From Centroberyx gerrardi (taxonomy: Eukaryota > Chordata > Actinopteri > Beryciformes > Berycidae), in assembly GCF_048128805.1 (NCBI RefSeq), contig NC_136004.1, positions 16,988,185 to 17,052,184 of the forward strand: a DNA stretch of 64,000 nucleotides. The letters are read 5' to 3'. Of this stretch, positions 36,282-46,753 are shown one piece after another. The notes beneath the pieces were generated by a model, which worked only from the letters and a program-made list of their open reading frames with translations, searched no databases and was not told the DNA's origin. Numbering within the stretch: position 1 is the first letter of the stretch; every line of letters begins with the position of its first letter. Both the position numbers and the translations under genes were made by a program.

Positions 36282-38921
36282 TCATTTCCTCACAGATGAA
36301 AGGTAAGCGTACCAAAACAAGGCAACCATGTTGGCAAACAGCACTCTGAACTGAAAGTAAGAACAGACAGAAGAAGACACAGGAAAAGAAAACTCCCAAA
36401 TAGTTTCGATCTGACTCATTGATCCTTTGCTTGAAGACAATCTGCCACTGCTTACCTGAACAGGCACAAAGTTGATGTTGATGAACTGGAAGGGAGTCCA
36501 AACTTTCCAGTTCATCTTCAAAGCAGTCCAGTAACTACTTCTCATTTTCTTTTCAAAGTCTTGCCACCCTTTAGCCTGAGAATAGATGTCAGAAAATGTT
36601 TACAGCTAGTTTACAACTTTGCACAGCATCCTTTGTCTGATATATGAAGGACCATATTTGAAGTAGCTTAAAGAATAACATATTCAATACTGCATATGAC
36701 ACATGAAGACAATGGACCATGACATTTAGTAAAGATCCAATAGGTTAATATAAAAACATTACATGATTACCCATGATGACCCACCTCCAGAATGTTCATA
36801 ACAAAGTAGAAGATGAGCAGAAAGCCGGGGGCAAAGACGAGCCGATCCAACAGCAGACGTTTGACGATACAGTACGGGTCTGTGCTGGGCATCCACACCT
36901 CCATCAGCTGGTAAAAGTAGTGGCTCACTGGTCCAGTAATAAACAACCTGAGACAGGCAACAATGACTTATATAATAGCAAAAAGTATCAAATATTAGCA
37001 AGTAAATTGTTGGGATAATTTATTGGGAAATGATCAATTTACAACTCATTCATATGTAAGCAGCAGGGTGACACAGGAGGGTCAACTTTAAGATACACAT
37101 ATAGGACTAGATCTTAATAGGGCAAACTATGTTATAAGATCAGTAGTTAGGCGGCCCATAGGCCTGCCAGCAGAAGGTTGCAGAGAAATACAGTATAGTC
37201 TAAAACTAGGTATACTGAAATATGGAAACTGGCCTAATGGTGGCACTACAGCAACAGTTCAAATGTTAAAACCTCATGAGGTTGTTGGCTCAATGGAGAG
37301 GAAACTTTTGTACACTGCACGTATGTGGAAATTATGAAGTCCATCACTCAGATGTTTTCAAAAACTGTAAAACTAATTAACTGCATGTTAAAATTTCACC
37401 AAAATTGCCCGCAGGCATCTTCATGCTCTCATTGAAAAACGATCTATAAGGCTTGTTGATATCTGCAAAACTGACACTGAGCTGAGCTGTGCATGTAAAT
37501 GTCTTAATGTAAACAATACTGTACACATGTAGGCTACATTCTTGCTTGATATGAGTGCAATCTTCATGAAAACTACATGACATGTTCAGTAGACATTGTA
37601 GATGACCTGTATGCAGTTTCATCATATCTCAAAAAAATATTTTTTGACAAAGTTTTGAATTTGGCTGTCATGTACACAATGGAAGTCAAATGTCTATATT
37701 TCTTTAATAGTTTGACTAATCGTAAAAAATATTTTCAAAAATTGCAATAATTATGTATATAAATGTCTTGATTTTCAGAATTGTATCTTCAATTTTAAAT
37801 TCATGACAGTTACTTGAACTCTGCCTGTGGAAAATCCCCACTAGACTGCATGTTCCTCTAATAGTTTAAAGACATTATTTAGGCCTAACAGATTTTATTT
37901 TTCTCCTTTTTTCTCATATTTTCCTCATGACTAAATGGCTAAGCCGTTCCCGGACACCTTATGGCTGCTTGGAGCTATATTTAACTTTGCAATTGATGAT
38001 AATAATTATGTAGCCCTATGGTTGAAATATTTTACATTGGTTCACATTGTAGTCTAACTGGAAGTCACCCTTACATTCATTTTCTTCTTGTAGATGAGTC
38101 CAGGTTCACACATCATAGCCAGTTCAAACCCCCCTACAAAGTTTTCATTCTGCATAAATTCCTGTGATTTGGTGTTCAGGAACAATCAGCACATGCAGCT
38201 CACCCATAAATAGCATAACGTGTAGCTCCAGCTGTGTCAATCTCCTTGACTGGAGCTCCATTTTTGGCCCTCTGTTTCGCCTCCAAAATCTGAGACAGAA
38301 GATTTCCTAAAGCTGAGAGGATGGCGCTGAAAATGTCAAAGACACACACATCTATATCAAGATACAATGGGTAAATTCATAACAAGACATGCTTATGAAT
38401 AAAGTTGGTATCATAAGAGTCAACATCTATCCAAAACAACATCTATTTATTAGGTTATTGGGGGAGGTTCCCAAGCCAGATGCTGATTGGTTTAAACCAG
38501 AGGACTATGAGACAAGAAGTCAGAGTGCAAACAAAGTGGTCAAGAGGCTTCACTTTGAAGTCAACAAGCAAGTAAGAATTGTCAACAAATGGCAATAATG
38601 GAATAAAATCAAATGTGGTAAACAAAGGCAAACTGTGGACAAAGATGCTTATAGTCTAATTGCAATGATTTGACTATTTTCCTGTCCTTTGGTCCATGTA
38701 AACTTGTCTCTACAAACTATCAAACTGAGCAAACATGGCAGTTGGACACAAACACCTGTCTGCAAGGCATTAACAAACCTAACATGTCAGTGAATGAATG
38801 ACCATACCGACCTCGTTACAGACTTGGTTAGAATGGGATATTTCTTCAAAAGAACCAAATACTGCTGCAGCAACCGCACATGGATGGACGAATCTCGGAT
38901 CGGCAAACTCTCCACAGGCAT
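36282..38921 (-). CDS. pxmp2: pxmp2, peroxisomal membrane protein 2 (Mpv17/PMP22 family)
   Basis: Pore-forming protein of the peroxisomal membrane that lets small metabolites pass. Minus-strand exons, in gene order: 38812-38921, 38204-38326, 36785-36947, 36456-36575, 36282-36350. They close to 194 codons plus TGA; the human protein is 195. Recognisable stretches: QQYLVLLKKYPILTK, SAILSALGNLLSQI, then GPVSHYFYQLMEVWMP, VKRLLLDRLVFAP, the family signature MNWKVWTPFQFININFVP, and the C-terminal FRVLFANMVALFWYAYLSSV. Four hydrophobic spans agree with the family. The start ATG is at 38919-38921 and gives the short N-terminus usual for fish and mammals. No peroxisomal C-terminal tripeptide is needed, since this family is targeted by membrane signals. 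Confidence 0.93.
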
Positions 38922-40939
38922 TGTCAGTTCTCTAACTAGACGAGTAACACTAACATTACCACTAAAACAATACCAGAAGCGAAGTTGAGGCTAAGCAAAG
39001 CAAAGGAGCTCCACGTCTTCCTGACTATTTCAGCTCACCAGACCCCTGACGTCACTACGTGCACTACAGGCACGCCTTCATCACGTCCAAACCAAAACAG
39101 CTCTTTTAGAAAAGTAATGCAGACATGACTATAGCCTAATAACAACATAATTAACTAGAACCTTCTGGGCTGCTCTAGAATCACCATAGCACAACACTAA
39201 AAAAATAAATAACAAAAGAGAACGCAAATGTTCAATAAAGATTTCATTTTTAATCACAATGACATTTAATGAGTTAAACGTTCTTCAGTTCCTGAACAGT
39301 TAAACGTGGTTGCTAAGCGACACATAAGTCCTTGTACCAGTGGTGTTTTTTAGTCTGTGCCTTAATGTTTTAAATAATTGTGATGCGGTCAGAGTTGTGC
39401 GTTTATCAGGTATTTCAGCCAATCAGAGCCTAGTACGGGAACTATGGTCAATTTATCTCATGGCCAACTCCTATGTGATGACATTTTTTTTTTGCTTGTT
39501 TGGGCCAGGGTGTCCCGACTCATCAAGAGAGGGTTCAGCCTACATTAAAGTGTAGCACATAACATACTGTATCTCCTGGTACATGCCGGTGCGCCTAGAG
39601 CCTCTTCCAACTTCCAACACAGCTCAGCCATAATTATTTTTCTATTATCAATCCTCAAATCAAAAATCCCTGTAACAAAATTAATACTATTATGTGCGTG
39701 GACAGTTCTCTCTATGACAACTGTCCCAAAACTAGACAAATAACCAATAGCCTAGGTGATCTCCCTGATATTACGAGAAAAAACTCAGGAGCTATTCCAC
39801 TGACAATGAATGGGAGATTTACTTTATCAGATTGTTTTGGGCTTTCACATCAAAATGAACTCACCTCATAGCAGAGTTAACAGATGTAAACCAGCAAATG
39901 TGCCCATATGCCTAGAGAAATCACCCGAGATAATGTCTCTTCATATTTGGTTTACCATTTATTGTCAGTGATGTCTCTCAACATCACAGTCCTGCCACAC
40001 TTGTCTCTGGCTTTGAAAGGCACATGCTCATGTTCAGAAACCTAGACTGACCTGAGATCATTAAAGTGAAATGGGAATTCTGTTTGGGTAGTTTTCCCCT
40101 TAAACAGGTGAGTGGAAACAGTGTTTCATAGCCTTTTGGGCTCCGGGTCCCACTTCACTCATCTGTGACTGGATTTTCATCCACTGAAAGATGCACACAG
40201 TGTTTGAAAGGGTCATCAATTAAACCACAGAGTTAGTAAAAGCAGGAATTATTTTCTACTAGGGATCAGATCATAAATAAACATTGGGTCACAATTGATT
40301 ACAAATTTTGTTATCAAGTCCTAGATATCTTCCCCATTTGATTAGTTTGCTTTAAATGATCTTCAGCCTTGTGCCTTTTATCACCTCAAATTTCACATGA
40401 AGATTAGAGGCTAAGATTCTACTGCCTTGATTTATTCTTCCTGGGCTGTTGGACACACTCCAATTCACAAACTGATCCTGAGATGCTGCTCCTGAGCATG
40501 GACAGCACCTGCATCTGCTCTATGAGCAGGGAAAAACAAGATGGCATCTGAGGAAGTGAGCATATTTTAAGATTTGCTGCGCTGGGCAAAACCCAGAGAC
40601 ATAAGGTACATTCACTTTATGGAACCATTGTTTCAGTAAAAAGTACAAAAGCAAACTTTAATGTGCTATGAAAACAACAGAATACACAAACATATTAACA
40701 ATGTTAAACTGTAGCGTTGCGGATGAAATACTATAAAGACGTATCACAACTGTTAATTTGGGAAAATGGCTGGAAATTCAGTGTACAGCACAAACAAAAT
40801 GAACAATGTTTTTATGAAGGAAACTGTCAATTGTGTTGTTGAAACAAAATAGAAAATCAGCTTATGGATTGGTCTTAGTCTGTAGTTGATCAACACATGT
40901 TCAGTGGTGTCTTAGAAAAACGGACACATGTATGATGTT
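38922..40939. other. pxmp2-ung spacer (pxmp2 promoter side and ung 3' UTR)
   Basis: About 2 kb without a supported coding exon. It should hold the pxmp2 promoter next to 38.9 kb and the ung 3' UTR below 40.94 kb. No microsatellite or transposon ends were recognised. Confidence 0.5.
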
Positions 40940-43433
40940 TTAGAGTGCCTTCCAGTCTATAGGCTTCTTCCCAGATTTCTTCAGCAGCTCATTGGCCTTG
41001 GAGAAATGCCGGCACCCGAAGAATCCACGATGAGCCGACAAAGGAGACGGATGAACAGTCTGCAGGACGTGGTGACGTTTCTACAATCCAAGAATACAAA
41101 AAAGCTTTAGTCGGCGTCAGTACAGTAGTGTGCATATTAACACAATAGAGAGTACACTTACTCTATTAATAGCCGCTCCTTTCTTCTGAGCGTACGATCC
41201 CCACAGCATGAAGACGAGGCCCTCCGAGTTGGAGCTGAGCCACTGCACCACAGCGTCGGTGAAGGTTTCCCAGCCTTTGTCTTTGTGGGAGTTGGCCTGG
41301 TGCGCTCGAACAGTCAGCACAGCGTTCAGCAACAACACACCTGATGGAGAAGAGGGCGGGTCAAATGATGATAGACAGCTCTCTTGGTGTGTAGATATTT
41401 AATACACTGCTTTTTTTTTTTTTTTTTTTTAAATACCTTGTTTAGCCCATCCAGTCAGATCTCCGTGTCCAGGGTGCTCAAAGCCTTCGATGTCAGAGGC
41501 CAATTCCTTGTACATGTTCACCAAACTGAGAATGAGAGGGTTTAAGCATCTGATCAATACATCAAAAGACATACAGAATTATTAATACTAACCAACATGG
41601 AATAAAAACTTGATTTAGCCAAACTGGCCAGTTCACAGTGCACTGTAGGAATGCTGCGATACAAAACTTCAGTTGTGTTTACTGTGTGTTGGAACATCTT
41701 GTCAACACAGATAAAAAAGGATTTAAACAAGGCGATGCGACCATGTTTACCTGGGTGGAGGTGGAACTGGTCTTTGCACACTGAAGCATAATCCATGGGC
41801 TTGGTTGGGACCATGATATGGATCCTGGCCGAGAATCACCACTTTGACCTGGAGGCAGACACCCTTATTAATGAGGCAACAGTGATAATTACTGCCAAAC
41901 TAACTCAAAGCTCACCTAATACATCTAACCGCCATTTTGAACACAACAGATATTTATGTGCTAGCCACATATTTGCACTGGGCTTTCAGTAATCGTATCA
42001 CAAAAAGGGAGAATAGCTTGACACAATTGGATTTTGTCAGTTTATGGAAACTGATTTACAGTTACTCCTTGAAGGAATGAACTTCAGCCTGTTAATATTT
42101 GATAATGGATTTTCCATTCTTTGTAGCATTGTATAAAATTTGTGCACTTTGTATTTTTCCAATGTATCTTCCTCATGAACTCCTGTTGGGATGTGGATGG
42201 TTATCTTTTTAGTGCAGGTGCAGGAAGCTACACCAAGGAGGAGGTTGTGGGTATCGCTGAATATAAGGGAATACCTTATGGGAACACCTTGAGACAAACA
42301 ACATGGATTCAATGGTTAATTTGATTTGTCTCCTTGCAGATCTGCAATAAATGCTTGCTTTGGTCAAGAGTACCGTTTGCAAAATTGTAAATTGCAAAAA
42401 CTGTCTGAAAATTGATACTTATGGCCTTTGTGGTGAAGGGGGAGGGTGGAGGGGGGCGTACCTGTTGCAACGAATTGCCTTGGAAGTTATGCCAAGCCAT
42501 ATTAAGCTCATACAGACAGCTGACTAGTAATTTATGCTTTATATTTGGGTGTCACAGGTATGACAGTATTGTTAACCTTACATCTCGGATGTTACACATC
42601 TGTGTCCAGGTGAAGACGCGCTCAGCTGGTGGGTACACAGTGTGGCGTTTCCTCTCTTCAGCAACGAAGGACGTCAACTGTGAGAGAGGGGAACTTGTTA
42701 AAAAACGTTCACAATAACAGAGCGACACAATGTGCAACGTGATAACGTGGCGGTTTCCCCTCTCACTTGTTTAAAATAAGGCTTTCCGAACTCTTTGGAC
42801 AGTCCCGTTCTCCAGCTCTCCCCAAATCCATCTGTCGTTTGAGTGGAAGCGAGTTTCTGAAGAGCTGCTTTCTTGTTTTGGGCAATCCGGTCCAGTTGCT
42901 CCTGGGTCAGAGGAGCAGGAGGAGGGGAGGTCGGCTGTGCCTCGGTTGCAGCTGGGGACTTCCCCTTCTTCCTCCCAATCTTAGTATATTGAGCAAAACA
43001 CAAAGTTGGTGAAACTTGTGCGGCTGGCCGTGCAGTTAGTTGTAGAGACCGTCTGCCGTACAGTACAAACATTGTCGTGCTGCGATGGGTGCGCACCACT
43101 TTTGACAACAACCACGAACAGTGACGCTTGTGAACACAGCCTTGTGAGCTGAAAATGTCGCGGGATGTGATGTTCCCGGCAAACACTTCAAACAGGAGAT
43201 TAACAACATCAGTGTGAGTGATATCCAAATATCCACGGGGATATATTGTAAGTTTACAAGATGCACACCTGGCGACTGTTAGCAACTAGTTAGCAAACTT
43301 AAACCCAGTTTGGGGCAAAAGTGACGCTCACCGACTCGTCTTTGGTATCCTCCTCGGTTTCATTCAGGTCCTGAGAAGTTCTCTTTTTCGAGACAGGCGA
43401 GAAGAAGGAATTGATAGTTTTCTGTCCAATCAT
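40940..43433 (-). CDS. ung: ung, uracil-DNA glycosylase (nuclear UNG2 form and mitochondrial UNG1 form)
   Basis: Removes uracil from DNA, first step of base excision repair. Shared minus-strand exons: up to 42767, 42582-42677, 41751-41848, 41437-41525, 41162-41340, 40940-41080. Family motifs: GQDPYHG (catalytic Asp), [17 protein letters not shown] (uracil-reading Asn) and HPSPLS (catalytic His and inserting Leu). Two first exons exist. UNG2 exon 43332-43433 encodes 34 codons starting [11 protein letters not shown], a PCNA-binding PIP box, and joins an internal acceptor at 42979 in phase 0, giving 305 residues. UNG1 starts at 43072 ([11 protein letters not shown], Arg-rich mitochondrial leader) and reads straight through that acceptor, giving 302 residues. 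Human forms are 313 and 304. Confidence 0.96.
42767..43072 (-). CDS. ung: ung first exon for mitochondrial isoform UNG1
   Basis: 102 codons from ATG at 43070-43072. Residues 1-31 ([20 protein letters not shown] and on) are basic and hydroxylated without acids, typical of a mitochondrial presequence. From the internal acceptor (after 42980, TACTAAG) the sequence is common with UNG2 and carries a Pro/Ala/Thr-rich linker and the helix [17 protein letters not shown], the region that binds RPA in mammals. A longer upstream open frame exists to 43285 but looks like 5' leader. Confidence 0.85.
43332..43433 (-). CDS. ung: ung first exon for nuclear isoform UNG2 (PIP box)
   Basis: 34 codons, [18 protein letters not shown] and on, ending in phase 0 at a GTGAGC donor. 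QKTINSFF fits the PCNA-interacting consensus QxxhxxFF. SPVSKKR adds a basic patch able to serve in nuclear import. This matches the human alternative exon in place and content. Confidence 0.93.
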
Positions 43434-44007
43434 CTTGCTAAAAAACGCCACCACGTTAAATTAACCTTAACTAGTTCGCTGGGTGATGTGCGGCAATCCC
43501 CTGGAAAACTCCCTCACATGCTTCTTCCTGCCAAACTTGTTCCGCGCCAAAACAGTGTGACGTAGGCAGGGTTATGATAATGAGATGGGTGCTGTTCAGG
43601 GCAGACTGCTGCACAAGGAGGGATTTTCTGCAGGCTACGGTAGTAAGTGGTACTGAATCGTATTGCATGCATCTTGAACAAAATCGCCAGGTTGGCTCTT
43701 TTTTGATAATAATGAGATATTTTGTCGTTATTATGAGAGGATTTTATTGTCATGTCGAGATCTTCTGTTGAAGGTGTTACAGCGCGTCTTCAGGTATATA
43801 GATTCAATGGTCCTGAATAGCATTTCAGTCATCAACACATCATTTCTTATGTTCTTCTTATGTTTTAGAAGATTCTGACAGGTGGAAAGGTTTTTCTATC
43901 TATTTCAATTTCAAAATTGGCGATATGTTTAATTCTATCTGGTATTGTCAAGGTCTTAAATTGTAAATTTAACTTGATGAAACTATCACAGACAGCAGGT
44001 TGCTGTA
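43434..44007. promoter_or_regulatory. divergent ung/alkbh2 promoter region with E2F site
   Basis: 574 bp separate the two start codons. GCGCCAAA at 43544-43551 reads TTTGGCGC on the minus strand, a perfect E2F site, 111 bp upstream of the UNG2 ATG. E2F control fits the S-phase expression known for nuclear UNG. The alkbh2 side is AT-rich and its leader may contain a short intron (a GTATAT donor near 43793 and an acceptor at about 44000), which I cannot prove. Confidence 0.7.
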
Positions 44008-44963
44008 ATGGATAGGTTTGTAACTGGGGGACGGAAGCGTTCCTGCACCGATGGGGCCACCGATGATGACCTAAGAGGAAGTCAGAGAATCAAACTGGAG
44101 AAGTGTAATGATGAGGGGATGGAGGAGGATGCTGAGGAAGATGAAGATGCAGCGTTTGCAGAGTTCTCTGACCCTGTTCCCTGGCAGAAAATAGAGGCGG
44201 AAAGCCTGGACTGTGACTACGCTTTACTCTTCTCCAAGGAGGAGGCAGACCACCTTTTTAAACAGCTGGAGGAGGAGGTGGTTTACTTAACAGGTACTGT
44301 ATCTACCCTTCCCGCAAAGTCGTGACCAGAAATAGCTGTGTAGTTGAATGGTCTTTGTTGTTTTTGTTCCAGGGGAAGAAGCAAAGGTCCAGGTATTTGG
44401 AAAGGTGCACAGTATACCCAGAAAGCAGGCAACGTATGGAGATGCAGGACTAACATACACTTATTCTGGAGTGAAACATTTAGCCTGCCCATGGACTCCA
44501 ACCTTGGAATATATCCGGGATGCTGTTACGAAAACAACAGGACAAACGTTCAACTTTGTCTTGGTTAACAGGTGAGGAATTACTGAGCGCCAAGTTGAAA
44601 AGTTCACGATTTGATATTTGCGTCCCTGCTGAGCCTGTTCTTGTCTCCACCAGGTACAAAGATGGGCAGGATCACATAGGTGAGCACCGTGATGATGAGA
44701 GGGAGCTGGATCCCCTCTGCCCCATCGCCTCTGTCTCTCTGGGGGCAGCGCGAGACTTCACCTTCCGGCACAGGGACGCCCGGGGAAAACAGAGCTGTCA
44801 ACATATTGAACCAGTGAGGCTGGAGCTTGCTCATGGAAGCCTGCTCCTCATGAACGCACCCACCAACACCTTCTGGTACCACAGCCTGCCTGCTCGCAAG
44901 AGGGTTCTCCTGCCTCGCATCAACCTCACCTTTAGACGCATCCTACTGGACTGCAAGAGATGA
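44008..44963 (+). CDS. alkbh2: alkbh2, DNA oxidative demethylase (AlkB homolog 2)
   Basis: Fe(II)/2-oxoglutarate dioxygenase that repairs 1-methyladenine and 3-methylcytosine in double-stranded DNA. Exons 44008-44293, 44373-44571 and 44654-44963 close to 264 codons plus TGA (human 261). Catalytic elements: HRD of GEHRDDEREL, distal His in NTFWYHSLP, and the 2-oxoglutarate-binding arginines in RINLTFR. The substrate-recognition segment VFGKVHSIPRKQATYGDAGL is well kept. The acidic N-terminal region (residues about 30-50) is low complexity. The N-terminus MDRFVTGGRKR corresponds to the human PCNA-binding APIM (RFLVK) but departs from it. Poly(A) signal at 45529-45534. Confidence 0.95.
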
Positions 44964-45204
44964 GAGCCATGGCACTATATGACTGGTGGGCAGTATGATG
45001 ATGCTGATGCTGCTGAGAGGGATTACAAAAAGTCAAACAAATATTCTGTTCCTTTGAGACTGAGCAATGGTGCATTTAGCCTTTTGTTTGGTGTATTTGT
45101 CCTTGCTCCTCCTATAAGAAAAGTTTGTTAATGTTTAGGGAAATTCTCCTTTTGCTCCCCACCCTCCACTGAGGACAGAGTGCGAGGTCAGCTACAGAAC
45201 AAAA

Positions 45205-45335
45205 CGCCTGAGGGACTCAATGTCTTGCTCAAGGACACTTCAGCAGGGTGGATGCTCGCCGACACAGAGGCTTGATCCTGAGTCCTCCGGCTGAAGGACG
45301 GTCTCTCTAACCACCAGTCCACCCTGCTGCTGCTA
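45205..45335 (-). mobile_element. tRNA-derived SINE fragment in alkbh2 3' UTR
   Basis: Read on the minus strand, an A-box-like TGGTGGTTAGAGA (about 45303-45315) and a B-box-like GGATCAAGCCTC (45267-45278) lie at tRNA-like spacing. They are followed by GAAGTGTCCTTGAGCAAGAC, a phrase that recurs in teleost SINEs. The piece lies inside the alkbh2 3' UTR in antisense orientation. Ends are approximate and the family is not named. Confidence 0.6.
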
Positions 45336-45528
45336 CAACTGACACACTGCAGATCACCAACAGAACAGTTGCAATGTGCCAACAGAAAGTGGGAGTTCAG
45401 CTGATAAGGGATTTTTCCCGTTGTCATAAAGTCATATTGTGTTTTTCAAACAGAACTTTACTGATGCCCTGTTTATACAATGTATTCATGGCTTGAAATG
45501 CAATCACTGCATTTTTGAGTAAGTGTAT

Positions 45529-45534
45529 AATAAA
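45529..45534 (+). terminator. poly(A) signal of alkbh2
   Basis: AATAAA about 566 bp after the stop codon, with a TG-rich stretch after it. Confidence 0.7.
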
Positions 45535-45641
45535 GTGTCTAATAACTGAGACAACATAGTGGGTTTATAAAAAGTGCACATCTTGAGCAAATATTCCTTG
45601 ATTTACAAAAATGAAACTGTACAAGTGCACATTTATAATGT

Positions 45642-45647
45642 TTTATT
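45642..45647 (-). terminator. candidate poly(A) signal of usp30
   Basis: AATAAA on the minus strand. If used, the usp30 3' UTR is about 1.1 kb and its end is only about 110 bp from the convergent alkbh2 end. Confidence 0.5.
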
Positions 45648-46753
45648 TTTTTATACCTGAAAACAATCACCTTCTTTACAGATCGCACACAAATACACAC
45701 AATCTCACATAAATATACATTAGTGCAAATTGATCAGCAAACATTAACAAGGGTTTGCACCAGGCCATATTCTAATTTGTGAAACGGCAGTATCTGTTAC
45801 ACAGAAGTAGAACTCATATTGAGGATAACATCATGCCAAGACACCTGCTGTCACACTCTGGCTTTCTTAACTTCAGAGGCTAGAGTCCTCGACAACAACA
45901 GTTAGGCAATATTAACAATCTGTTCAATTGCCTTGTTGAATTAACTGTAATTGTAAATATTGTCATTGTACCAAATGGCTGTAATGCATCCATTCTCATT
46001 CTGGGGTAAAACAACAGTCCTTGATGTATGTTCACATTAGGTTTACAACACATGGCGTAATGTATTAAAAATCTCAAGCATCAAAGACAAGATGGCACTT
46101 TGACCTCGACTGTGCAGCTATGCAAGTTATGACATTATACGATTTATTTGAAACATAGAAAAATATCAAATTCAGCAGCTTATGAACAATGTCAATTGAG
46201 ACATTATTTCAAATACAATTTACACATACTGTAGTATGGGAATGATTAGGCAAATTATAGAGGACAAGAGCTGAGGAAAATGATACCCATTATCTAATTT
46301 GACTTTTAATAACTTGAAACAACTCAAGTCCAAGAAGTCACAATCAACTACCTCTGTCTCTGTCTGAAATGTAGAATCCAAAATGCTAGATGGTAGAAAC
46401 AGTCAAATAAAATGAGCTTATATGATCAAAGATGTCTGACTTAAAGTCCTGCAGGTCCACAATCTTTGGGATCAAGAGCCTCCTACTCTACATCTGAGCA
46501 ACAGGCAAAGTATCCATTCATGAAATTAGCATCAGAACGGATCACAGGCTGACCTTCAACATCTTGCTACAAACCATGATGCAATATTGTCTCTATGATG
46601 ACTGTCTCTATAATGGCTCTCCTCTTGGCAGTCTCATTGTCACAAAGTCACCATCCATCTGCTGGTAACCGTGTGGTAACTGGCACACAAACTGTGATAG
46701 TATGAGTGGGAAGGAGGGAGGATAGTCAGGCTCTAGGCCGGAAAAACCCCGGG

